Origin: Desulfobacterales bacterium
GTDB taxonomy: Bacteria; Desulfobacterota; Desulfobulbia; Desulfobulbales; BM004
Assembly: GCA_012974315.1 (NCBI GenBank)
Contig: JAAXQI010000139.1
Coordinates: 1 to 19,243, forward strand
Length of the DNA: 19,243 bases
Direction: 5' to 3'
The position numbers were made by a program, and so were the translations under genes. Of this stretch, positions 8,132 to 15,616 are shown piece after piece. How positions within the stretch are numbered: position 1 is the stretch's first letter; every line of letters begins with the position of its first letter. The notes under the pieces were generated by a model. It saw only the letters and a list, made by a program, of their open reading frames with translations. It ran no database searches and was not told the origin of the DNA.

Positions 8132-8374
8132 GGTGTGAGGAGTGAGGAGTGAGGAGTATTTTGTCATCTCGAATGGTCCCCAGGTCGGAGAAATATTGTT
8201 CCATAAACTTTGTCCGCTACAAGATTTCTCGCATTCGTTCGAGGTAAGCGAGTTAACCAAACTCCAAATGACATGTTATTGATTAATACTCCAGTATCTC
8301 ATCTTAAGCATTTAACTTTGCACCTTTCATTTTTATCCAGTACCCAGATTATATTTTTTCTCACCCCTCACACC
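8132..8374. repeat. Composite intergenic repeat with imperfect terminal inverted repeats
   Basis: The left arm at 8132-8146 matches the reverse complement of the right arm at 8360-8374 at 14 of 15 bases (GGTGTGAGG core). The left arm continues into three tandem copies of GTGAGGA (8135-8155), and the right arm continues with related CCTCACGCCCCACGCCCC. Translated in some frames it gives LTPH-type strings that I associate with repeat-derived spurious proteins in deltaproteobacterial genomes. It fills most of the 8040-8398 gap; no gene is supported inside it. Confidence 0.7.
8162..8273. repeat. Nested 112-bp hairpin-forming element
   Basis: Begins TGTCAT (8162-8167) and ends ATGACA (8268-8273). 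Inside, CTCGAA (8168-8173) is complementary to TTCGAG (8238-8243), CGAATG (8170-8175) to CATTCG (8232-8237), and GAGAAAT (8188-8194) to ATTTCTC (8224-8230), all in nested order. The ends and the GGAGAAAT segment resemble a dispersed intergenic repeat type that I recall from related genomes. Confidence 0.6.
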
Positions 8375-8398
8375 TCACGCCCCACGCCCCAAATAAAG

Positions 8399-10165
8399 TC
8401 AAAAATTATCAAAGAAATCCCTTAACGACAGCAACTCAGCCCTTCTTTTGATATTATAAATGTAAACTGCCAAAAACAGATTTCGTAAATAAGCAAACAG
8501 CCAGGCAAAGAGAAATCCCCAGAAAAAAGAATAGCCGAAAGCAATAAAGCCTCCTTTTACGGTAACTGTATAGCCGATAAAGTACTGAGCCAACAGCCTC
8601 AGATGGGAGTTCAACACATCTCCGCCACGGCTTATAATCCACAGGGTAGCACCCAGGACAAGCAGACCGCAGATTGTCCCGACAGCAGTAGCAAAGGCCA
8701 GCTTATCAATCCTGGCAAAGGCGCCTATCAAGACCTTCTCGGGAACTGCCGGTATTTCCCTGATTCCCCTATCCTCTTCAAGATAACTCTTCTCTTCATT
8801 TACTGCCCAGAGATCATGGCTTTCTCCAGAGCAATTTTTCGCCGCCAGGCTTCCGGTTTGCATTGAATGATCCATGTTATTATAGCGATGCATGCCGCTG
8901 CGGCCAATTGTTTGCAAATTACTGAAATTCTCAAGATAGTTGCGAATTACCTGCAGACTTTTTTTGTACTCCGAATCATATACCGGATAGGCATGGGACT
9001 GCCGGACAACATAACTGTCAATCACCTGGGTTTTCTCCCCAAGACCCAGCACTACCATTTCCCCCTTGGCCATCTCGACCAGTTCATTATCCTGCATATT
9101 CCACGTCTGGTCATTTTCATTGCAAAAATACTCCATGCCGATACTGGTCTTGCTTTGATCAGGTACCATGAACCTGCTCCAGTTCTTGAAGTTCTGGATG
9201 CGGCCAACCTTTACTGCAGGACTGTGGACATATAACCATTGATCGGGGAAAAGTGCTGGTGTATCGATGATAAGAACGACAATGATAAAAGCACGGTATG
9301 AGAGCTGATTGGCTGCACTCAGTATTTCTGCCGGGGGCTGCGGCTTAAAAAGTTTCACCAGCTTTGAAATAGGCATGCTCGAAATACAGTGACTCGGATT
9401 CAGTTTACTAGTTACATTGCCACTGCTGTATTCAACAGCTGTAATCATTTTCGTGTCATGCTGGATGGATGACACTTCAGCGTTGAGCAAAACCTCTCCA
9501 TTCCCTGCCACAATCCTGTCCATGAAACTTTTCCACATCATGCCGGGACCGAACTTTGGGTAGGAGAACTGCTCAATCAGACTCTTTGACTGCTGCCCAC
9601 CAAAAAGGGCATTGGAGACAGCGACCAGAAGCGACAAACCCTTAATACGCTGGGCTGCCCAGTCTGCTCTTATTTCACTGCATGGGAGACCCCATACCTT
9701 TTCGGTATAGGTTTTGAAAAATGTTCTATAGAGCCTTTCCCCAAAACGGTTGCTAATCCATTCTTCAAAACTGTTCTCTTCGGGAGAGGGAGATAGACGG
9801 GCCCTGCAGTAACTGATAAAAATCAGCAGGCTTTCTACAAGGCCGAGATTAAATAAGGCATTTGCGGGCCGCAGGGGATAGTTGAAATATTTCCCCTTAT
9901 AAAAGATACGCGACAACCGGTTTACACTGAGAAAATCATCACCGAGCAACTCATCCCAGAGCTGGTTGATCTCCTCATTTTTCGTAAAAAAACGATGCCC
10001 GCCGATATCAAAATAGAAATCCTTGTATGATTCGGTTCTGGCAATACCTCCGACTCTGCCATCCCTTTCAAGAATTACTGGGCAGATATTTCGGCTAATT
10101 AGTTCATAGCCTGCGGCAAGACCGGCAGGCCCGGCGCCGATAATGACTACCGGGTTCTCATTCAT
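8399..10165 (-). CDS. FAD-dependent oxidoreductase (UGM/PPOX-like) with C-terminal membrane module
   Basis: Predicted 588-aa flavoprotein. Residues 1 to about 440 form an FAD/NAD(P)-binding amine-oxidase-type fold: dinucleotide motif VVIIGAGPAGLAAGYEL at 6-22, then ERDGRVGGIARTE and DIGGHRFFTKN, the pattern of UDP-galactopyranose-mutase-like and protoporphyrinogen-oxidase-like enzymes. Family members of this kind are often found with surface polysaccharide genes; the substrate cannot be read here. Residues about 473-588 are an added domain with two long hydrophobic segments and LLAQYFIGYTVT, homologous to the separate 106-aa protein encoded at 7719-8039. This tail would tether the enzyme to the membrane. 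ATG at 10165 lies 14 bp after the stop of the zinc-ribbon gene, with no strong Shine-Dalgarno, suggesting translational coupling. Likely the distal part of the hslVU transcription unit. Confidence 0.85.
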   Translation of the reverse strand: MNENPVVIIGAGPAGLAAGYELISRNICPVILERDGRVGGIARTESYKDFYFDIGGHRFFTKNEEINQLWDELLGDDFLSVNRLSRIFYKGKYFNYPLRPANALFNLGLVESLLIFISYCRARLSPSPEENSFEEWISNRFGERLYRTFFKTYTEKVWGLPCSEIRADWAAQRIKGLSLLVAVSNALFGGQQSKSLIEQFSYPKFGPGMMWKSFMDRIVAGNGEVLLNAEVSSIQHDTKMITAVEYSSGNVTSKLNPSHCISSMPISKLVKLFKPQPPAEILSAANQLSYRAFIIVVLIIDTPALFPDQWLYVHSPAVKVGRIQNFKNWSRFMVPDQSKTSIGMEYFCNENDQTWNMQDNELVEMAKGEMVVLGLGEKTQVIDSYVVRQSHAYPVYDSEYKKSLQVIRNYLENFSNLQTIGRSGMHRYNNMDHSMQTGSLAAKNCSGESHDLWAVNEEKSYLEEDRGIREIPAVPEKVLIGAFARIDKLAFATAVGTICGLLVLGATLWIISRGGDVLNSHLRLLAQYFIGYTVTVKGGFIAFGYSFFWGFLFAWLFAYLRNLFLAVYIYNIKRRAELLSLRDFFDNF

Positions 10166-10179
10166 TTAGGCGGTATAGA

Positions 10180-10716
10180 CTATCCAAAACTTAAACCACA
10201 ATCAGGACAGGTTGTTTGAGTCGTGGGGAATGAATGTCCGCATGCCGGGCACTGCGCTTCATTTGCCTGGGGATTGAAGATCAAATCACCATTGGTATTT
10301 TCATGGTATGCCAGCCCTGTGTCCTTTTTATGCTCCTCTTCAATAATATCAAGAGCCTCCCTGCCATCCTCCATTTTAACCATGAGGTTATAGGCTGTTG
10401 GAGTGGGGATAACATTGCCAAACCGGTCTTTACCGCAGGTCGTCATATCTCCTTTCAGAGCTGTTCCAATTTTCTCAACACTCAGCAGCTCGGCAAGATG
10501 GCGCATTTCAGTTAATGGTCCTCTACGCATGGTGACAAGGTCATCATCCGGGCTTATTTCACCTGATCTATTTTCCAGCTTTTGCCGTCTCGCCTCATCC
10601 CTCTCACTTTTATGCACACCTGTAATCAAATCAATTCCGCAGGCAGCACATTTTTCAATCTCTGCCCTGTACTCATCATTGCATTCAGGACAGTACTTCA
10701 AATCAGGTTCTATCAT
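10180..10716 (-). CDS. Double zinc-ribbon protein with DUF2007-like centre
   Basis: Predicted 178-aa soluble protein of unknown function. The N-terminal ribbon has C9, C12, C23 and C26 (CPEC, CAAC). The C-terminal ribbon has C156, C159, C170 and C173 (CPACG, CPDCG). Between them lies a segment about 60-120 (MRHLAELLSVEKIGTALKGD onward) that resembles the DUF2007 putative signal-transducing fold; that match is from memory and tentative. Start is the ATG at 10716 with GGAGG 5 nt upstream; the frame is open to a TTG at 10728, which would overlap that Shine-Dalgarno. It sits 40 bp after hslU and 14 bp before the FAD oxidoreductase, all on the minus strand, so one operon is likely. Confidence 0.75.
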   Translation of the reverse strand: MIEPDLKYCPECNDEYRAEIEKCAACGIDLITGVHKSERDEARRQKLENRSGEISPDDDLVTMRRGPLTEMRHLAELLSVEKIGTALKGDMTTCGKDRFGNVIPTPTAYNLMVKMEDGREALDIIEEEHKKDTGLAYHENTNGDLIFNPQANEAQCPACGHSFPTTQTTCPDCGLSFG

Positions 10717-10756
10717 TATTTCCTCCAAAACCAGAAAACCAAACTATTTCTTTACC

Positions 10757-12145
10757 CTATAATATAAATCGACTCAAATCTTCATCCTGGGTAATCTCGA
10801 TAAGCTGCTTTCTCACATAATCGGCGGTAATAGTAAAGGTTTTATCGCCGGAATCAGGCGCCTCAAAAGACAATTCTTCCAAGACCTTTTCCAGAATAGT
10901 ATGCAGCCGCCTTGCTCCTATGTCTTCAGTTTTCTGATTAACATCTGCAGCCAGTCTGGCCATTTCATGCACCGCATCATCAGAAAAAATGAGATCTATG
11001 CCTTCGGTTTTCATTAAAGCAACGTACTGTTTCAAGAGGGCATTTTCAGGTTCGCTCAGTATTCGAAAAAATTCTTCCTCACCCAGGGCATGCAATTCCA
11101 CCCGAATAGGGAACCGTCCCTGGAGTTCCGGTACCAGGTCAGAGGGTTTGCAAAGATGAAACGCGCCACTGGCAATGAAAAGGATATGATGTGTTTTCAG
11201 CATGCCGTGTTTTGTACTAACCGTAGCACCCTCAACAATCGGAAGCAGATCCCGTTGAACCCCCTCGCGTGAGACTTCAGGCCCATGTCCCCCACCCTGC
11301 CGGGAAGCGATCTTATCAATTTCATCCAGGAATATAATCCCGGACTGTTCGGTCTTTATAATAGCCTTGTGGGTAACCTTATCCATATCGATAAGATCCT
11401 CCACTGCCTCACTCTGTAGAATTTTGAAAGCCTCTGGAACCTTCAGTTTTCGGATCCTTCCCTTTCTGGGAAAAATCTTGCCCATGGCATCCCGCAGGTT
11501 TGATTCCATCTCATCCATACCTGCATTGGAAAAAACTTCGATCGTCGGCATGGTCGGGGCCTGGGTCACTTCCATTTCAACTGCCCTGTCATCGAGCTTC
11601 CCTTCCCGCAACATTTGCCTGAAGCGATCACGGGTTGATTCGGTTTCCTGGGTGGTATCTGCAACTGGCGGTCCTGCAAGAGCCCCCATCTGAACTTGTG
11701 GTCTTCCGGTCGGATTTGGCATGGAAGGCAGGAGAAGATCAAGCAGTTTTTCTTCTGCCATTTCATAGGCTTTTTTCTCAACCTCGTGACGTTCTTCCTT
11801 CTTTACCATATTAATTGCCAGTTCTACGAGGTCACGGATCATTGATTCAACATCCCGACCAACGTAACCAATCTCGGTGAACTTCGACGCTTCCACCTTC
11901 AAAAACGGAGATTGCGCAAGATTAGCAAGCCTTCTGGCAATTTCAGTTTTACCCACACCCGTAGGGCCGATCATAATTATATTTTTGGGTGCAATTTCAT
12001 CTCGTAAAGGGGGAGGCACCTGCTGTCTGCGCCAGCGGTTTCTAAGGGCAATTGCTACGGACTTTTTGGCCTCATCCTGTCCTATAATATATTTATCAAG
12101 CTCACTGACCGTATCTTTTGGGGTCAGTGCATTCAGATCATTCAT
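10757..12145 (-). CDS. hslU: HslU, ATPase subunit of the HslVU protease
   Basis: AAA+ unfoldase that feeds substrates into the HslV peptidase in the cytoplasm; 462 aa, close to the family norm. Visible: N-terminal LTPKDTVSELDKYIIGQDEAKK, Walker A GPTGVGKT (60-67), pore loop GYVG (93-96), a long inserted I-domain region (about 110-230) of low conservation, Walker B GIIFLDEIDKI, sensor region GARRLHTILE, and the C-terminal LSRFIL tail that inserts into HslV to activate it. Start: the ATG at 12145 fits the family start; an in-frame ATG at 12172 adds nine residues without a Shine-Dalgarno. It lies 80 bp after hslV. Confidence 0.97.
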   Translation of the reverse strand: MNDLNALTPKDTVSELDKYIIGQDEAKKSVAIALRNRWRRQQVPPPLRDEIAPKNIIMIGPTGVGKTEIARRLANLAQSPFLKVEASKFTEIGYVGRDVESMIRDLVELAINMVKKEERHEVEKKAYEMAEEKLLDLLLPSMPNPTGRPQVQMGALAGPPVADTTQETESTRDRFRQMLREGKLDDRAVEMEVTQAPTMPTIEVFSNAGMDEMESNLRDAMGKIFPRKGRIRKLKVPEAFKILQSEAVEDLIDMDKVTHKAIIKTEQSGIIFLDEIDKIASRQGGGHGPEVSREGVQRDLLPIVEGATVSTKHGMLKTHHILFIASGAFHLCKPSDLVPELQGRFPIRVELHALGEEEFFRILSEPENALLKQYVALMKTEGIDLIFSDDAVHEMARLAADVNQKTEDIGARRLHTILEKVLEELSFEAPDSGDKTFTITADYVRKQLIEITQDEDLSRFIL

Positions 12146-12225
12146 GTATTTGGAACCTGGAAGTAATTTCATACGGGTTATAATGAGAGTTTTTAAGAGA
12201 GTTTTTCCTGATGCACTTTTGTGCT

Positions 12226-12756
12226 CTACAGTGTTTCAATGACAATATTTTCATTGGTATAGATGCAGATGGAGGCCGCTATTCCCATGGCTTCACGACA
12301 GATAGCCTCGGCATCAAGATCACTGTGATTGATCAGTGCCGTGGCTGCAGCCTGGGCATAAGGGCCACCTGAGCCAATAGCCAGAATACCATCATCTGAC
12401 TCAATGACATCGCCGGAACCCGAAAGCAAAAGGGATGAGTTTTCATCAACAGCTATGAGAAACGCCTCCAGACGCCTTAGCATTTTGTCAGTCCGCCAGT
12501 CTTTTGCAAGTTCAACTGCAGCACGCAGCAGGTTACCCTTATATTGCTCAAGCCGTTGCTCCAGTTTATCGAAAAGCGTAAAGGCATCGGCTGTTGCTCC
12601 GGCAAATCCTGTTACAACCTTACCGTTATAAAGTCGTCTGACCTTACGGGCCGCATGCTTGACCACTGTATTACCCAGGGTGACCTGGCCGTCACCGGCG
12701 ACGACCACTTTTCCTTTATGTCTTACTGAAATAATTGTTGTTGAGCGTATCTTCAC
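12226..12756 (-). CDS. hslV: HslV, peptidase subunit of the HslVU protease
   Basis: Proteasome-like threonine peptidase, 176 aa, forming the double-hexamer core of HslVU. The sequence tracks E. coli HslV almost throughout: TTIISVRHKGKVVVAGDGQVTLGN, KVRRLYNGKVVTGFAGATADAF, AVELAKDWRTDKMLRRLEA, and AIGSGGPYAQAAATAL. The catalytic Thr is preceded by a five-residue propeptide (MKIRS), longer than the single Met of E. coli, so autoprocessing must expose Thr6. Start is GTG at 12756, with GGTGG 4 nt upstream. It is followed by hslU and preceded by xerC in the widely conserved xerC-hslV-hslU order. Confidence 0.97.
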   Translation of the reverse strand: MKIRSTTIISVRHKGKVVVAGDGQVTLGNTVVKHAARKVRRLYNGKVVTGFAGATADAFTLFDKLEQRLEQYKGNLLRAAVELAKDWRTDKMLRRLEAFLIAVDENSSLLLSGSGDVIESDDGILAIGSGGPYAQAAATALINHSDLDAEAICREAMGIAASICIYTNENIVIETL

Positions 12757-12912
12757 TTTTCCACCACTTTTTTAAAGTTGTCGGTCTCAAGATATTCATC
12801 GGACACATACTTTTATAATCTCTCGATTTAATTAGGCCCTGTTAATGACTGCGAAACTTTTTCAGGATGTAGCACATTTAATTATTTAAACCAGTTCCCC
12901 TTTGTCCTGCTC

Positions 12913-13833
12913 TCAACTTCTCCTCGCCTTGGGATGGGCCTTATCATAGACTCTCATAAGATGAACCATATCCAGGTGAGTATATTTCTGTGTAGTTGAC
13001 AGGCTTGCATGCCCAAGTAACTCCTGCACTGAGCGCATATCTGCGCCCATTTCAAGAAGATGCGTAGCAAAAGAGTGACGCAGTACATGGGGAGTAACAG
13101 GCTTATCAATTCCTGCTTTGCGGCCGTATTCAGCTATCAATCTTTCAACACTTCGGCTGGTAAGCCTGCCGCCGCGGCTATTTAAAAACACGGCTTCCCG
13201 GTCAAACTTCTTACCCTGCTGTAAACGGTTTTTTAACTGTACATCACGCTGGACAAAATACTCACGAAGCCCCTTAATAGCTGGTTCGCCGATGGGGATC
13301 ACCCTCTCCCGGTTACCTTTGCCTCTAACCCTAACCATTTCAGTATCAAAATCAAGGCTTGTCATATTGCACCCCACAAGTTCAGATACACGCATACCTG
13401 TTGAGTACAATAATTCAAGCATAGCTCTGTCACGGGAACCAAACGTTGCTTCATCACCGGGGGATTCAAGCAAAGCAAAGACCTCATCCACCGACAGAAA
13501 AACGGGTAAATGCTGTTCCTGTTTTGGCCTGGAAATGGTTCCCGTGGGATTCTTTTCGATCACACTTTCCTGCTCCAGAAATTTAAAGAATGTTCTGAGG
13601 GCTGATAATTTCCTTGCCACCGAAGAACTCTTGTTTTTTATGTTCAGGCTGTAGACATAGTTGCGGATGACATGCGTATCTATTTTCTTTACATCAATTT
13701 CCCTGCCCGCAACATCTGCAAATTCAAGCAAATCTCTCTGGTAATTAACTATGGTATGGGGAGAATATCCCCTCTCATCGGTCAACCAGGTTATGAAATG
13801 TTTTATATATTCAGTGAGCATCCTGACCTGCAT
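12913..13833 (-). CDS. xerC: Tyrosine recombinase XerC
   Basis: Site-specific tyrosine recombinase, 306 aa, which with XerD resolves chromosome dimers at dif. N-terminal SAM-like core-binding domain about residues 5-90 and catalytic domain about 110-295. All catalytic residues are visible: R148 (GMRVSEL), K172 (GKGNRER), H249 and R252 (HVLRHSFATHLL), H275 (LLGHASLSTTQKYTH) and the nucleophile Y284. Linkage to hslVU supports XerC rather than XerD or an integron or phage integrase. The ATG at 13833 has no clear Shine-Dalgarno; the in-frame ATG at 13821 has AGG five bases upstream and gives a family-like N-terminus, so the true start may be four codons later. Confidence 0.93.
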   Translation of the reverse strand: MQVRMLTEYIKHFITWLTDERGYSPHTIVNYQRDLLEFADVAGREIDVKKIDTHVIRNYVYSLNIKNKSSSVARKLSALRTFFKFLEQESVIEKNPTGTISRPKQEQHLPVFLSVDEVFALLESPGDEATFGSRDRAMLELLYSTGMRVSELVGCNMTSLDFDTEMVRVRGKGNRERVIPIGEPAIKGLREYFVQRDVQLKNRLQQGKKFDREAVFLNSRGGRLTSRSVERLIAEYGRKAGIDKPVTPHVLRHSFATHLLEMGADMRSVQELLGHASLSTTQKYTHLDMVHLMRVYDKAHPKARRS

Positions 13834-13893
13834 ATTTCATGAATAAAGAACCGGATCCCTTGAGGGGCTTTGAATACCGTTGATCTAATCAAC

Positions 13894-14090
13894 AGGCACA
13901 AAGGCACTAAGGCACAGAGTTCTAAAAAAACAACTACGACTACAAACCGAAACTGAATTAATTATTCCACATGCAATTACTCTAAGATCGAATTTTAGAG
14001 TTTTTACTTTGTACCTCTGCACCTCACTGTCTCACTGTCTCTCTGCCTCTGTGCCTCTGTGCCTCTGTGCCTCTGTGCCTCTGTGCCTTA
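13894..14090. repeat. Inverted octamer-repeat element
   Basis: The left arm has three octamers of the form AGGCACNN (13894-13917). The right arm is an array of ten octamers (14009-14088) in opposite orientation; the last five (14049-14088) are identical copies of CTGTGCCT and the first five are degenerate. The 12-mers TAAGGCACAGAG (13908-13919) and CTCTGTGCCTTA (14079-14090) are perfect inverted complements. The spacer contains a 7-bp hairpin (13979-13985 with 13995-14001) followed by T5. Confidence 0.8.
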
Positions 14091-14180
14091 AATTCTAAAC
14101 CATCCCTACTATAATTTCCTGCCAACCTTGCCAATGCGAATCAGCATTCTTACCACAGTCATGTTTTTTTTGTAAAGTCG

Positions 14181-14209
14181 TTGATGATAGGTCATGAATC
14201 ATTTATTAT
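14181..14209 (+). promoter_or_regulatory. Candidate sigma-70 promoter for xseB-ispA-dxs
   Basis: TTGATG (14181-14186) and TATTAT (14204-14209) are separated by exactly 17 nt, matching 4 and 5 of 6 consensus bases. It lies about 200 bp before xseB, giving a long leader. In an AT-rich region chance matches are common, so the call is tentative. Confidence 0.35.
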
Positions 14210-14410
14210 TGACTGCTTTTAAAATAGACCTCGTCCATCCCGTCACATTGGCCTCCTTTTGTAATATAAAAAAGACAAGAGAGATTCCTGGTGTTTCTTT
14301 AAATATATATGCGAGGATTAAGGTAATAAGCCCAATCATATGGTAAAGCTGATGCAGCAAATGAAATGTATTGAGATGTCATGCTTTAAAAATCCACAGA
14401 CAGGTAAGCC

Positions 14411-14647
14411 ATGAAGAAAAAATCATTTGAGGATGAACTGGCAAAATTGGAAAAAATCACCAAAGAACTTGAGGAAGGTGATTTGTCACTGGAAGAATCG
14501 CTTAAACATTTTGATGAGGGCGTAAAACTTGCTGAATATTGCAACAGCAAACTAAGCGATGCGCAAAGAAAGGTTGAAATCCTACTCAAAAAAGGCGACT
14601 CTCTGGAACCGGTTGCATTCGACAATTTGGACGACGAGAACGAGTAA
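14411..14647 (+). CDS. xseB: Exodeoxyribonuclease VII small subunit
   Basis: 78-aa XseB, the small subunit that multimerises with XseA to form exonuclease VII, a single-strand DNA exonuclease. The sequence has the family pattern: SFEDELAKLEKITKELEEGDLSLEESLKHFDEGVKLAEYCNSKLSDAQRKVEIL, predicted as two antiparallel helices, followed by a short acidic tail. ATG at 14411 has AGG 6 nt upstream. Its TAA shares one base with the ATG of ispA, so the two are translationally coupled. No xseA is present in the window. Confidence 0.95.
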   Translation: MKKKSFEDELAKLEKITKELEEGDLSLEESLKHFDEGVKLAEYCNSKLSDAQRKVEILLKKGDSLEPVAFDNLDDENE

Positions 14648-15543
14648 TGGATATCAAGCAATACTTGGAAGCAAGACGAAAGCAGGTAGACGCGGCACTG
14701 GACCTTTTTTTACCTGAAGCAAAAGGAGTTCTTGCAGAACATATAAAAGCCATGCGCTACAGTCTTTTTGCAGGCGGCAAAAGAGTGAGGCCCATCCTCT
14801 GTCTTGCTGCAGCAGAAGCAGTTCAGGACTATGACAATGAATTCCCGCATGTATTACTTCTTACTGCCTGCGCCCTGGAATGCATCCACACCTACTCCCT
14901 TATCCATGATGATCTTCCAGCCATGGATGATGATCATCTGCGTCGCGGTAAACCTACAAACCATATGGTTTTCGGAGAAGCTGGCGCCATACTTGCCGGT
15001 GACAGCCTCCTGACCTATGCATTTGAATTGTTAAGCAGAGAAGGTCTTGAAACATCTGCAACAGAAAGGTTGAGGATAATCTCTCTTATCAGTAAAGCGG
15101 TTGGACCGGAAGGAATGGTTGGCGGACAATTTCTCGACCTGACCCATGAGGGAAAAGAGGTGGGGTATGATATGCTGCGCGAGATTCACAGCCGGAAAAC
15201 AGGGGCCCTTATCACGGCATCTGTTCAAGCCGGGGGTGTTCTCGGCAAATGTACCGCAGAACAACTCCACGCCCTTACCCGGTACGGCACCCAGATAGGA
15301 CTTGCCTTCCAGATCGTTGATGACCTGCTTAATGTTGAAGGCACCCAGGAACAGCTTGGGAAAGCAGCAGGGTCTGATGCTGCCAGAAATAAGGCCACCT
15401 ATCCAGCCCTGTTCGGCCTGGATAAAACGAGAAAAAAAGCACAGGAAGCAGTTGATGAAGCTTTAGCTGCACTTGAAGGATTTGATGAACGGGCAACCAT
15501 GTTAAGAAAACTGGCACAATACATTGTGACCAGGAAAAGATAA
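14647..15543 (+). CDS. ispA: Farnesyl/geranyl diphosphate synthase (IspA type)
   Basis: 298-aa short-chain trans-prenyl diphosphate synthase, condensing IPP with DMAPP or GPP to make farnesyl diphosphate for quinone and lipid-carrier synthesis. Visible: GGKRVRP (43-49) substrate-binding loop, first Asp-rich motif DDLPAMDDD (88-96) followed by RRGKPTNH, and the second motif at 225-229. The second motif reads DDLLN rather than the usual DDxxD: the third Asp is Asn229. The following GSDAARNKATYP stretch is intact. The spacing in the first motif is the bacterial type-II FPP synthase form. It overlaps xseB by one base and is followed by dxs 73 bp later, so its substrate supply and product synthesis are encoded together. 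Confidence 0.93.
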   Translation: MDIKQYLEARRKQVDAALDLFLPEAKGVLAEHIKAMRYSLFAGGKRVRPILCLAAAEAVQDYDNEFPHVLLLTACALECIHTYSLIHDDLPAMDDDHLRRGKPTNHMVFGEAGAILAGDSLLTYAFELLSREGLETSATERLRIISLISKAVGPEGMVGGQFLDLTHEGKEVGYDMLREIHSRKTGALITASVQAGGVLGKCTAEQLHALTRYGTQIGLAFQIVDDLLNVEGTQEQLGKAAGSDAARNKATYPALFGLDKTRKKAQEAVDEALAALEGFDERATMLRKLAQYIVTRKR

Positions 15544-15616
15544 CTAACAGAAATTTAAAAACAATTGATACTGGTACCTGTTGTATCTATAGCTCCTTTG
15601 TATTATTAAAGACTTT

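Larger units (their letters stand above)
13834..14410. other. Intergenic region between divergent xerC and xseB
   Basis: These 577 bp separate two divergent operons. They hold a palindromic GTTGAT/ATCAAC site (13879-13893), an inverted octamer-repeat element (13894-14090), a promoter candidate (14181-14209) and a 24-codon reading frame (14340-14414) overlapping the xseB start. No longer gene is supported. Confidence 0.6.

Noticed and set aside
8210..8425. 71-codon plus-strand frame ending in LTPHTSRPTP
   Set aside because: It is produced by the intergenic repeat arms and overlaps the end of the oxidoreductase gene; no gene-like start.
13879..13893. FNR-type box (TTGAT...ATCAA) upstream of xerC
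   Set aside because: The half-sites are separated by 3 rather than 4 bases and the xerC context gives no reason for oxygen control; it may simply border the repeat element.
14009..14088. Possible CRISPR-like direct repeats
   Set aside because: Units are 8 bp, directly adjacent and without spacers; this is a simple tandem array.
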